DNA of 10,551 bases from WLMZ01 sp043747765 (GCA_043747765.1 JAYTOM010000505.1:1-10551); one strand, 5' to 3'. Counted from the first letter of the stretch, positions 1 through 6,693 are shown. The notes: generated by a model from the letters alone, not told the origin. Program-made: numbers and translations.

Positions 1-1
1 C

Positions 2-778
2 GTCGGCGGGGCCTCGTGGTCGGCGTCCACCGACAAGACCGTTGCCGGTTCGTACGCGATCAACATCACCAGCGCCGCGACCAGAGCCACCACCGGAAAT
101 GTGCTCGTCGGAGGATCGCCGACAGGCCAGACGATCTCCGTCAGGGTCGGCACCACGACCGCCACATACGTCGCCGCGGCAGGTGCGGCAGCAGCCGACA
201 TCGCCGCGGGCCTGAACGGAGCGTTCGCGACGGCCGGACTCAAGGTGAACGCCGAGGTCAACGGCGGCGGCGTACGTCTCACGGCCGTGGGCTTCGGTGG
301 AGCTGGAACGTTCGACACGAACCTCGATGTCGGGGGACCGGGCTCAGCGTGGACGAGCAACGCCGGCACCGACGTCGTCGGCACGATCGACGGCAAGCCC
401 GCCATCGGCGTCGGCAACCACCTCAGTCTGCTCGACGGCGACACGTCGCCGGCGCGCGGCCTCGGCGTCGACATCGCCGAGGGCGTCTCCGGCGCAGTCG
501 GTTCGATCACCTACCAGCCGGGCATCGCCGCACGGTTGACCGCCTTGGCGACCACGCTGACGGGAACGAACGGTGGCCTGACGACATCGGCGTCCACGTA
601 CGATTCGCGCATTACGGCGTACAACAAGCAGATCGACGACTTCGAAACGCGCATGATCGCGAAGGAAACCCAGTACCGGCGGCAGTGGACCGCCGTGCAG
701 CAGTCGCTCGCGTCGCTGCAGAACCAGGGTTCGTGGTTGTCCTCGCAGGTCAACGGGTTGTCGGGGAGCAACGGCTGA
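2..778 (+). CDS. fliD: FliD, flagellar filament cap (hook-associated protein 2), 3' part only
   Basis: FliD forms the cap at the tip of the filament, where it guides folding of exported flagellin. The reading frame is open from base 2 with no start, so only the last 258 residues are present; the N-terminal part lies outside the window. The visible part has the Gly/Ala/Thr-rich beta domain typical of FliD, including a G-K-P-A-I-G-V-G-N stretch, followed by a VSGAVGSITYQPGIAARL segment that resembles the domain boundary of the family. The end is a helical region (AYNKQIDDFETRMIAKETQYR, then QQSLASLQNQGSWLSSQVNGL, each quoted only in part as motif) with the heptad-like pattern and the L-x-S-L-Q-x-Q ending characteristic of FliD C-termini. 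The C-terminal helices normally pack in the filament core. fliS follows 81 bases later, the usual fliD-fliS order. Identification is secure from the C-terminus and from context. Confidence 0.9.
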   Translation, partial: VGGASWSASTDKTVAGSYAINITSAATRATTGNVLVGGSPTGQTISVRVGTTTATYVAAAGAAAADIAAGLNGAFATAGLKVNAEVNGGGVRLTAVGFGGAGTFDTNLDVGGPGSAWTSNAGTDVVGTIDGKPAIGVGNHLSLLDGDTSPARGLGVDIAEGVSGAVGSITYQPGIAARLTALATTLTGTNGGLTTSASTYDSRITAYNKQIDDFETRMIAKETQYRRQWTAVQQSLASLQNQGSWLSSQVNGLSGSNG

Positions 779-859
779 GCGGCTCCGGGCGCGCCCCGCG
801 GAACAGCGGACGGTTGACAGTCACCACCTGTCGTCGAACCCATTGGTCGGAGTCTCCCC

Positions 860-1282
860 ATGTATCCCAACAACCAACGCGGACGATTCACCGAAGAAGG
901 CTTGACGACGGCGTCCGGACCACGCATCGTCGTGATGTGCTTCGACCGGCTCGATCGCGATCTCGGCGAGGCGGTCATCGCGCTCGAAGCCGACGACGTC
1001 GGTCGCTCGCACGAACTGCTGTGCCACGCCCAGGACATCGTCCACGAGTTGCTGTGCATGATCGACCCAACAGTGTGGGAGCACGCCGGGTCTCTCGCTG
1101 CGATCTACCGATACGTCTTCGAGCTGCTCACACGCGCCAACATCAGCAAGACGGTCGCGGCTGCGCTCGAAGCGCGCAACCTGCTCGCCCAGCTCGGTGA
1201 TGCCTTCCGCCAGGCGTCGATCGGGTTGGTAGCGTCACCCGAGCCGGCCACCCGACCTGAGCAGTTCTCAGTGCGCGCATGA
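860..1282 (+). CDS. fliS: FliS, flagellin export chaperone
   Basis: FliS binds the disordered C-terminus of flagellin in the cytoplasm, prevents premature polymerisation and delivers it to the export gate. The 140-residue product is close to the usual FliS length (about 125-135) and has the family pattern: an N-terminal segment ending in A-S-G-P-R-I, a first long helix with V-V-M-C-F-D-R-L, a second with A-L-E-A-D-D, a third with A-Q-D-I-V-H-E-L-L, then L-A-A-I-Y-R-Y-V and a final L-L-A-Q-L-G-D-A-F-R helix. The ATG at 860 is preceded by GGAG at 849-852, seven bases upstream, and the first residues (M-Y-P-N-N-Q) resemble the canonical M-x-N-x-Y-x-Q start. The last four bases overlap the next start (ATGA), so the next gene is probably translationally coupled. 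The C-terminal tail of about 20 residues is Pro/Glu-rich and variable. Confidence 0.92.
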   Translation: MYPNNQRGRFTEEGLTTASGPRIVVMCFDRLDRDLGEAVIALEADDVGRSHELLCHAQDIVHELLCMIDPTVWEHAGSLAAIYRYVFELLTRANISKTVAAALEARNLLAQLGDAFRQASIGLVASPEPATRPEQFSVRA

Positions 1283-1596
1283 CTGCGCACGACGACTGGG
1301 AGCAGGTGCTGCACGCCTACAGCGCCGCGCTCGACGAGCACCGCGCGATGTTGTTGGTCATCGAGGCCGACGACACGGCCACCGCAAACCTCACCGCGGT
1401 CCCGGAGTTCGTCCCTCCGTGCGCGAACACGCTCATTCCATCCGACCTCGTCCCCTTGGCGACCTCGCTGATGGACGTCACTGCGGGGCTGGTCGAGCTG
1501 GCCAGGCGACTCGCCGTCCGCGCCGCAACGCTGGCGCGGCCCGCTGCGCGCGCTTGGACGTCGACTGCCGCGTCGACGCTGGACGCGCAACTCTGA
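1279..1596 (+). CDS. Unrecognised small protein in the fliT position
   Basis: I do not recognise this 105-residue protein. It starts at an ATG overlapping the fliS stop (ATGA) and ends four bases before the next gene, so it is clearly part of the operon. The N-terminal half begins with an amphipathic helix (D-W-E-Q-V-L-H-A-Y-S-A-A-L-D-E-H), then a proline-containing loop (V-P-E-F-V-P-P-C), and then a long predicted helix from about residue 55 to 85 (L-V-P-L-A-T-S-L-M-D-V-T-A-G-L). The C-terminal 20 residues are Ala/Arg/Thr-rich. There is no signal peptide and no convincing membrane segment. FliT, the FliD chaperone, is a helical protein of about this size that often follows fliS, so a FliT- or FlgN-like export chaperone is the leading guess, based on size, helicity and position only. 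No diagnostic FliT motif is visible. Confidence 0.75.
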   Translation: MTAHDDWEQVLHAYSAALDEHRAMLLVIEADDTATANLTAVPEFVPPCANTLIPSDLVPLATSLMDVTAGLVELARRLAVRAATLARPAARAWTSTAASTLDAQL

Positions 1597-1600
1597 CGAC

Positions 1601-2032
1601 ATGTACACAATGGCCGGTATGAACAACCCGATCGACATCCTGATCCTTGTCGGGTTGATCGTGACGTTCATTGTCGGCGCGCTGCTGGTCGCCGGCCGAG
1701 GGGATGCGCGCGGCAAGGCGCCGGAGGTTCGCCGCAATCCACTCGAGTTGGTGGTCTCGTCGGCCGCTGCGGTTCGCGCCCAAGCAGATGTCCGCGCGCG
1801 CACGTCTGCGTCGACAGCGCTGGGCCGCGACCCATTCGCCGATGTTCCGAACGCGATGCCTGCCAGACAGACCGACAAGTCCCCGGACAGTTCCGACCAG
1901 GGTCGCGCACAGTCGATTGCGTTGGCCGAGGCCATCGCTCGACACCTCGCCGACAACGACCCGCAACGAATGGCGGAGGTCATCTCGCAATGGATCAAGA
2001 CAACGGAGAACTCGGGTCGCGACGACCGATGA
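1601..2032 (+). CDS. Single-pass membrane protein with a FliF-tail-like (putative FliG-binding) C-terminus
   Basis: This 143-residue protein has a hydrophobic segment at about residues 11-31 (P-I-D-I-L-I-L-V-G-L-I-V-T-F), followed at once by basic residues (G-R-G-D-A-R-G-K, V-R-R), so the C-terminus should be cytoplasmic. A polar, probably flexible linker runs to about residue 100. The end is a helix with DNDPQRMAEVISQWI (residues 118-132). That matches the FliG-binding tail of FliF: the FliF in this window ends RRPEDVANVLRTWL (546-559), with the Pro-to-Trp spacing of ten residues identical, and from memory enterobacterial FliF ends with a very similar D-N-D-P...Q-W motif. The protein thus looks like a FliF membrane helix plus tail without ring-building domains. 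In-frame ATGs occur at 1601, 1610 and 1619; none has a strong ribosome site, and 1601 is chosen because it lies four bases after the upstream stop. The stop overlaps the fliH start (ATGA). Function is unknown; FliG binding is inference. Confidence 0.8.
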   Translation: MYTMAGMNNPIDILILVGLIVTFIVGALLVAGRGDARGKAPEVRRNPLELVVSSAAAVRAQADVRARTSASTALGRDPFADVPNAMPARQTDKSPDSSDQGRAQSIALAEAIARHLADNDPQRMAEVISQWIKTTENSGRDDR

Positions 2033-2637
2033 CGCTTCGCCCGCGCTCACTGGCTCGGCCCGCCTACTTCGATCTACCGCAGCTCACGGAGTCTCGATCG
2101 AGTCGTCCCGCGGACGAACACGCCAAGCAGTTCGCCCGGGCCCTGGCAGAAGCGCGCGAAGAGGGCCTGCAGATCGCCCGGGCCGAAGTGGGCGCGGCGG
2201 TCGCGGCCCTCGAGGCCGCGCGCCGAGACCTGGAGCACGCCCGACGCAGCCTGCTCGCCGCAGTGGCCGAGCTCACGTCACGAGACGGCGAGAACCTGTC
2301 CGACATCGAAGGTCGTGCCGTCCGCTTCGGCTTCGATCTGGCCGAGCTCGTCATCGGTCGCGAGCTGGAGGCCTGCAGTGACGAGCTCGAATTGGCGATG
2401 AGGCGATCGATAGAGTTCGCGCCCGAGCGCGGCCCGCTGGAGCTGCGGCTCAATCCACTCGATGTCGGCCTCGCGCGCGAGGTACTCAATCGCGATCCCG
2501 CTTTCGCCGCCCGCGTCGAGGTCATCAGCGACGCCCATGTCGAGCGCGGCGGCTGCATCACGGTGGTCGGCCCGTTGCGGATCGACGCACAGCTTGGACC
2601 GGCAATGGCTCGCATCCGCGACCTGCTCACAGAGTGA
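2029..2637 (+). CDS. fliH: FliH, regulator/stator of the flagellar export ATPase
   Basis: FliH forms the elongated dimer that holds FliI near the export gate, links it to the C ring and restrains its ATPase. The 202-residue product (Salmonella FliH is about 235) has an N-terminal basic segment with an aromatic P-A-Y-F-D-L patch, a long charged Ala/Glu/Arg coiled coil from about residue 35 to 85 (K-Q-F-A-R-A-L-A-E-A-R-E-E-G), and a C-terminal globular domain with A-F-D-L-A-E-L-V-I-G-R-E-L type helix, L-E-L-R-L-N-P-L-D and a V-E-R-G-G-C-I pattern; this R-G-G-C motif is typical of FliH/V-ATPase E-like proteins. An in-frame ATG at 1990 would add 13 residues, but 2029 is preferred because it makes an ATGA overlap with the upstream stop and gives a FliH-like start. 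Oddly, the gene is upstream of flgB instead of between fliG and fliI. Confidence 0.88.
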   Translation: MTLRPRSLARPAYFDLPQLTESRSSRPADEHAKQFARALAEAREEGLQIARAEVGAAVAALEAARRDLEHARRSLLAAVAELTSRDGENLSDIEGRAVRFGFDLAELVIGRELEACSDELELAMRRSIEFAPERGPLELRLNPLDVGLAREVLNRDPAFAARVEVISDAHVERGGCITVVGPLRIDAQLGPAMARIRDLLTE

Positions 2638-2698
2638 ACCTTCTTGCGCGTTTTGGAGGTCGGGACACAGTCACGCCCATGACCGACCAGGGTGCACG

Positions 2699-3070
2699 AT
2701 GAGCAGTTCAATCTCGCCGATCTCATCAGCGATCTCGGACAACACCGTCCGCTCCCTGCACGTCGCTCTCGACGGGCTCGACGCACGGCAGCGCGCGATC
2801 TCATCGAACCTCGCCAACCTGGAGACGCCGAACTACCACGCTCACCAGGTCGCGTTCGAGGACAGCCTGCGCCAGGCCATGCAGCATAATGACCCGACCC
2901 GGGCGTCGATCTCGTCGTCGCAGAGCATGGCTGCTACTCGCCTCAACGGCAACAACGTCAACATCGACTTCGAGACCATGGCCGGCAGCGAGAACCTGCT
3001 TCGCCAGAAGCTCGTGATCCAAGCGCTGAACAGCAAGTTCACGATCATGCGGACATCGATCACGGGTTAG
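2699..3070 (+). CDS. flgB: FlgB, proximal rod protein
   Basis: FlgB is one of the proximal rod proteins, exported through the type III gate and assembled in the periplasmic rod on top of FliE. The 123-residue product has the usual FlgB features: an N-terminal helix (V-R-S-L-H-V-A-L-D-G-L-D-A-R-Q), the conserved flagellar rod motif A-I-S-S-N-L-A-N-L-E-T-P-N-Y (residues 33-46), then F-E-D-S-L-R-Q-A-M, a variable middle, and a C-terminal helix N-L-L-R-Q-K-L-V-I-Q-A-L-N-S-K-F that packs with the N-terminal one. The open frame extends upstream into fliH, but the family start is clearly near the ATG at 2699, which has a weak AGGG at 2689-2692. It is the first gene of the flgB-flgC-fliE set and lies 61 bases after fliH. 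Confidence 0.93.
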   Translation: MSSSISPISSAISDNTVRSLHVALDGLDARQRAISSNLANLETPNYHAHQVAFEDSLRQAMQHNDPTRASISSSQSMAATRLNGNNVNIDFETMAGSENLLRQKLVIQALNSKFTIMRTSITG

Positions 3071-3092
3071 ATGGCAACGAGATGAAGTGGAG

Positions 3093-3101
3093 GATCAGGT
3101 G
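3093..3101 (+). promoter_or_regulatory. Ribosome binding site deciding the flgC start
   Basis: A GGAGG at 3089-3093 lies five bases before GTG 3099-3101 and supports this GTG as the flgC start. The other in-frame GTG, at 3087, overlaps the GGAGG itself and has no ribosome site of its own. Confidence 0.65.
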
Positions 3102-3506
3102 TCACAGGTATTCTCGACGTTGGGCGTCGCGACGTCCGGCATGGGCGTGTACAAGGCGTGGCTCGATGCCGTCGCCGACAACGTCGCCAACATCGACGAC
3201 GTCTCCCCGACCAGCAAAACGGCGTTCCAAGAGCGCTTCGTCGCGGTGCAGGCCGTCGAGGACCCGAGCGGGTTCGGCGGCGGGGCGATGGTGGCCGGCG
3301 CGCAGTTCGGCAACCCGAACGGCCGTGTGACCTACGAGCCGGGCAACCCCCTCGCCGACGTCAACGGCCTGGTTCGCCGACCGGACATGGACCTCAGCGA
3401 CCAGATGGTCTACATGCAGATTGCCCAGCGCGGCTACGAGGCAAACATCTCCAGCTTCGACAAGGCCAAAGAGGCCTACGAGGCCATCCTCTCGATCGGA
3501 AAGTGA
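3099..3506 (+). CDS. flgC: FlgC, proximal rod protein
   Basis: FlgC is a proximal rod subunit that assembles next to FlgB and FliE. The product is 135 residues from the GTG at 3099 (139 from an alternative GTG at 3087), normal for the family. It opens with V-F-S-T-L-G-V-A-T-S-G-M, matching the FlgC N-terminal helix, and has D-A-V-A-D-N-V-A-N-I at residues 23-32, the rod/hook family motif. The C-terminus, M-V-Y-M-Q-I-A-Q-R-G-Y-E-A-N-I and F-D-K-A-K-E-A-Y-E-A-I-L, is very typical of FlgC. The segment after the V-A-N motif (I-D-D-V-S-P-T-S-K) lacks the usual N-x-x-T and the Y-R-R-Q pattern, so this loop is somewhat divergent. flgB ends 28 bases upstream and fliE starts four bases after the stop. 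Confidence 0.93.
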   Translation: MSQVFSTLGVATSGMGVYKAWLDAVADNVANIDDVSPTSKTAFQERFVAVQAVEDPSGFGGGAMVAGAQFGNPNGRVTYEPGNPLADVNGLVRRPDMDLSDQMVYMQIAQRGYEANISSFDKAKEAYEAILSIGK

Positions 3507-3510
3507 ACCC

Positions 3511-3825
3511 ATGAGCATCCCTGCGATTCCACCGATCTCGGTCTCCGGACCGAGGCAGATCGGCAGTATTACCACCATCGCGGCCGGCGCGGCCTCACCT
3601 GCGTCCGCCGCAACTGGCGCGGCGTTCGGCGCGCAACTCGACTCCCTGGCCGCGATGCAGCAGAACGTCGATCAGCTCGCGGTGAAGGCGGCCACCGGCG
3701 ACCTTGGCTCGATCCAGGACTACACGATCGCCTCGACCGAAGCCCAGCTGATGACGCAGCTGACGGTGACGGTTCGCGACAAGGCCGTCGAGGCGTTCAA
3801 CGACATCATGAAGATGCAGGTCTGA
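3511..3825 (+). CDS. fliE: FliE, rod/MS-ring junction protein
   Basis: FliE joins the rod to the MS ring and the export gate; it is exported early and is needed for further rod export. The 104-residue product is the usual size. The N-terminal third is Pro/Ala/Ser/Thr-rich and variable. The conserved part begins at F-G-A-Q-L-D-S-L and runs through Q-Q-N-V-D-Q-L-A-V-K-A-A-T-G to the family-typical end (S-T-E-A-Q-L-M-T-Q-L-T-V-T-V-R-D-K, then A-F-N-D-I-M-K-M-Q-V). The ATG at 3511 has GGAAAG at 3498-3503, seven bases upstream; the open frame extends further upstream only as an overlap with flgC. It is followed one base later by fliF. Confidence 0.93.
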   Translation: MSIPAIPPISVSGPRQIGSITTIAAGAASPASAATGAAFGAQLDSLAAMQQNVDQLAVKAATGDLGSIQDYTIASTEAQLMTQLTVTVRDKAVEAFNDIMKMQV

Positions 3826-3826
3826 C

Positions 3827-5530
3827 GTGGCCACGAACGACGCAGGTGGTTTCGTCGGTCGGGCCAAGGACCTCGCCAATCGGCTGAACCCGGTGCAGAA
3901 GATCGGTCTCGGCGCGATCGTCGTGACCGTTGCCGTCGGAGCACTCGTGCTCGGGCGCACGACGACGTCGACCTCGATGTCGCCGTTGTACACCGACCTC
4001 CAGTCCGCAGATGCCTCGGCGGTCGTCGACGCGCTTGCGGCGAAGAACGTCAAGTACCAACTCACCGACGCCGGGCACACCGTGCTCGTCCCGTCGAGCG
4101 ACGTCTACAACTTGCGCGTGTCGATGGCCGGCGCCGGGCTGCCCAACTCGAGTCAGGGCTACAGCCTGCTCGACAAGCAGGGCATCACGACGTCGGACTT
4201 CCGCCAGCACGTCGACTACCAGCGGGCCCTCGAGGGTGAGCTGGACAAGACGTTGGAAGCGATGAACGGCGTCCAGTCGGCATCCGTGCACCTCGCCCTC
4301 CCTGATGAATCGGTGTTTATCGACACGCCCGCGAATCCAACCGCGTCGGTGCTCCTCGTCGGCAAGTCGACCAATGGCATCAACAGCGATACCGTCGATG
4401 CCGTCGTCCACCTCGTCGCCTCTGGCGTGAAGAACCTCAAGCCCGCCGATGTGACGGTGATCGACTCGACCGGCGCCGTACTGTCCGCAGCCGGCGTCGA
4501 CACGGGCGCGACGGGTGCGTCCGGGCAGAACAAAGCGACCACTGCGTTCGAACAGCGGATGAGCTCGTCGTTGACCACTCTACTCAGCCGCACGACCGGC
4601 GCCGGCAAGGTCGCTGTCACGGTGAGCGCCGATCTGAACCTCGATCAGGTCCAGTCGACGTCGGAGAACTACGGCCCGATCGGCAGTGATCCGGGCACCT
4701 ACGTGATCTCCGAGCAGACGGCAACCGAGATCTACAGCAACGGTGCCGCCGCAGCCGGCGCCACCGGGGTGCTCGGGCCTGATGGTGCAATCGTCACCGC
4801 GACGACGCTGCCCGTGTCAACGGCGACGACGGTGCCCGCCACCACACTCCCCGGAGCCACGACGATCCCCGGGGCGACGACGACAACGGTCGCGGCTGCA
4901 GCGTCGACCGCCACGACAGCAGGTGGCTATGGATCGTCGACCGGCAACCGCACCTACGCCATTGATCGCCAGGTCCAGCAGGTGACGACGGCGCCGGGCA
5001 CGATCCGCCAGTTGCACGTGGCCGTCCTTGTCGATGACAAGGCCGTCAGCGCCGACCAGGCGAAGACGATCGAGGGTCTCGTCGCGACGGCCGCTGGCAT
5101 CGATGCGACCCGAGGCGATTCGCTCACGGTGAGCCGCCTGCCGTTCGACACATCGGCGCAGGCACAGGCCGCGTTGCTCAGCAAGGCCGACACCACCGCC
5201 ACCAAGGCCGCTCAGAAGACACAGATGATCCGCACTCTGGCGATCGCATTCGTGATCGTCGTCGCCCTGCTCCTCGCCTACCGCAGCACGCGGCGGGCGC
5301 GCCGGCTGACGACGACCCCGATCAACATCGGCGAGATCGGCATGGCTCGCCGAGTTCCGGCTGCTGCAGTGCTTGAGCCGACGTTGAATGACGCCGCGGC
5401 CGCAGCGGTGTCGATGGATCACCACGAGGACACGATGGGTGAGATCACGATGATCGCCGATCGGCGACCGGAGGATGTCGCCAACGTGTTGCGAACCTGG
5501 CTGGCGGAGACCACGCCGAGGCGGTCGTGA
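3827..5530 (+). CDS. fliF: FliF, flagellar MS-ring protein
   Basis: FliF assembles into the MS ring in the inner membrane, the base of the rotor and of the export apparatus. The product is 567 residues, starting at GTG 3827 one base after fliE. The first membrane helix is at about residues 26-44 (K-I-G-L-G-A-I-V-V-T-V-A-V-G). The ring-building motifs follow, with L-Y-T-D-L-Q-S-A-D-A, V-L-V-P-S-S-D-V-Y-N-L-R and G-Y-S-L-L-D-K-Q-G-I-T-T-S-D-F. A Thr/Ala/Pro-rich insert occupies about residues 305-370 before the N-R-T-Y-A-I-D-R-Q segment, where FliF proteins are variable. The second membrane helix is at about 467-485, and the cytoplasmic tail ends with the FliG-binding helix (R-R-P-E-D-V-A-N-V-L-R-T-W-L, 546-559). 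The last four bases overlap the fliG GTG start. Confidence 0.96.
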   Translation: MATNDAGGFVGRAKDLANRLNPVQKIGLGAIVVTVAVGALVLGRTTTSTSMSPLYTDLQSADASAVVDALAAKNVKYQLTDAGHTVLVPSSDVYNLRVSMAGAGLPNSSQGYSLLDKQGITTSDFRQHVDYQRALEGELDKTLEAMNGVQSASVHLALPDESVFIDTPANPTASVLLVGKSTNGINSDTVDAVVHLVASGVKNLKPADVTVIDSTGAVLSAAGVDTGATGASGQNKATTAFEQRMSSSLTTLLSRTTGAGKVAVTVSADLNLDQVQSTSENYGPIGSDPGTYVISEQTATEIYSNGAAAAGATGVLGPDGAIVTATTLPVSTATTVPATTLPGATTIPGATTTTVAAAASTATTAGGYGSSTGNRTYAIDRQVQQVTTAPGTIRQLHVAVLVDDKAVSADQAKTIEGLVATAAGIDATRGDSLTVSRLPFDTSAQAQAALLSKADTTATKAAQKTQMIRTLAIAFVIVVALLLAYRSTRRARRLTTTPINIGEIGMARRVPAAAVLEPTLNDAAAAAVSMDHHEDTMGEITMIADRRPEDVANVLRTWLAETTPRRS

Positions 5531-6546
5531 GCGATCGCGCCACGACCGCCCTGAGCGGTGTCGAGAAGGCCGCGATCTTGCTGCTGCGCCTCGGACACGA
5601 GCACTCGGCCAAGGTGCTCAAGCTGCTCGGCGACATGGAGGTCACCCAGATCACCGAGCAGATCATGCGCTCTGGATCGGTGCGCAAGGAGGACACCGAC
5701 GCGGCGTTGAACGAGTTCGCCGCACTGATCGTCGCCAACGACCACATGGCCATGGGCGGCGAGGACACCGCGCGGCGGATTCTCGAGGCGTCTCTCGGCG
5801 ACACGCGGGCGAACGAGATCCTTGACAGCCTGAAGCGTTCGATGGTCAAGCCACCGTTCGAGTTCCTGCGGCGCGCCGATCCGCGCCAGGTGCTCAACTT
5901 CTTGTCGGGTGAGCACCCGCAGACCATCGCGCTGGTGCTCGCACACATGAAAGCGGAGCAGTCGTCGTTGGTTCTCGGTGCGTTGCCGGAGGAGTTGCAA
6001 CGCGAAGTGGCGGTACGCATCGCAACGCTCGACCAGACGTCTCCGGACGTGCTCGCTCAAGTCGAAGCGCAGCTCGAACGACGGCTCTCCTCGGCGCTGA
6101 AGAATCAGACTGACACGAATACCGCCGACGGCGTGCAGACGCTCATCGACATCCTCAACCGCTCCGACCGCACGACGGAGCGCTCGATCTTCGAAGGCCT
6201 CGAGGTCCACGACGAAGAGCTCGCGGACGAGGTCCGCTCGCGCATGTTCGTGTTCGAGGACATCGTCACACTGGAAGACCGCGCCGTGCAGCTCGTGCTG
6301 CGCAACGTCGATGCCAAGGGCCTCGCGACCGCCCTAAAGGGTGTGCGCATCGAGGTCAAGGAGAAGATCACGCGGAACATGTCCGAGCGCGCCGCAAGCA
6401 ACCTCGACGAAGAGATCGTGCTCCTCGGTGCGGTGAAGATGAAGACCGTCGAGGAGGCGCAGGCCACCATCATGCGCGCCATCCGCGCCCTCGAGGAAAG
6501 CGGCCAGGTCGTCGTCTCCCGCGGCAACGACGAATACGTGTCGTGA
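5527..6546 (+). CDS. fliG: FliG, flagellar motor switch/rotor protein
   Basis: FliG docks on the FliF tail, binds FliM and interacts with the stators to produce torque. The 339-residue product is full length. The N-terminal domain opens L-S-G-V-E-K-A-A-I-L-L-L, typical of the FliF-binding domain. The middle domain has the E-H-P-Q motif at 129-132 followed by T-I-A-L-V-L-A-H. The C-terminal domain has R-N-V-D-A-K-G-L and the torque helix N-M-S-E-R-A-A-S-N-L-D-E-E (R288, D294, E295, E296), where the charged residues expected to face the stator are conserved in character. It starts at GTG 5527 in a GTGA overlap with fliF, with GAGG at 5518-5521 five bases upstream. fliH does not follow, as it does in many genomes; a 147-base gap comes next. 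Confidence 0.97.
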   Translation: MSDRATTALSGVEKAAILLLRLGHEHSAKVLKLLGDMEVTQITEQIMRSGSVRKEDTDAALNEFAALIVANDHMAMGGEDTARRILEASLGDTRANEILDSLKRSMVKPPFEFLRRADPRQVLNFLSGEHPQTIALVLAHMKAEQSSLVLGALPEELQREVAVRIATLDQTSPDVLAQVEAQLERRLSSALKNQTDTNTADGVQTLIDILNRSDRTTERSIFEGLEVHDEELADEVRSRMFVFEDIVTLEDRAVQLVLRNVDAKGLATALKGVRIEVKEKITRNMSERAASNLDEEIVLLGAVKMKTVEEAQATIMRAIRALEESGQVVVSRGNDEYVS

Positions 6547-6693
6547 GCCAGGTCTCGTCGATCTGGGTTGCGTGAGGCAGCGTTTCCGTCGACCTGCTGG
6601 CGTCGTGACGCAACGCCGGACTGTCAGACACACGGCACACGGATCGTCGCCGGCAGGTACACCACGGATGGGTGACCCGATTCAAGGACCTCC
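6547..6693 (+). other. Non-coding gap between fliG and fliI
   Basis: This is the longest gap in an otherwise overlapping cluster, at the position where fliH is usually found. I see no gene and no convincing promoter. A 7-base inverted repeat (GTTGCGT 6567-6573, ACGCAAC 6608-6614) encloses a 34-base loop with a weak inner CAGC/GCTG pair; there is no following T run, so it is not a clear terminator. The fliI ribosome site AAGGA is at 6684-6688. Confidence 0.6.

Noticed and set aside
814..842. TTGACA at 814-819 upstream of fliS as a -35 box
   Set aside because: At a 17-base spacing the sequence at 837-842 (AACCCA) does not resemble a -10 box, so a promoter cannot be supported.
16..1200. A 394-codon open frame on the + strand across fliD and fliS
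   Set aside because: It is extremely Arg-rich with no domain pattern, and it overlaps two recognised genes in another frame; high G+C produces such frames.
1257..1271. CTGAG-N5-CTCAG inverted repeat near the end of fliS
   Set aside because: The stem is only five bases and lies within coding sequence; it is expected by chance.
1990..2028. Upstream ATG as the fliH start
   Set aside because: It lies inside the upstream gene with no ribosome site, and the ATG at 2029 makes the ATGA overlap seen at other junctions in this cluster.
6567..6614. Inverted repeat after fliG as a rho-independent terminator
   Set aside because: The loop is 34 bases long and no T run follows the right arm.
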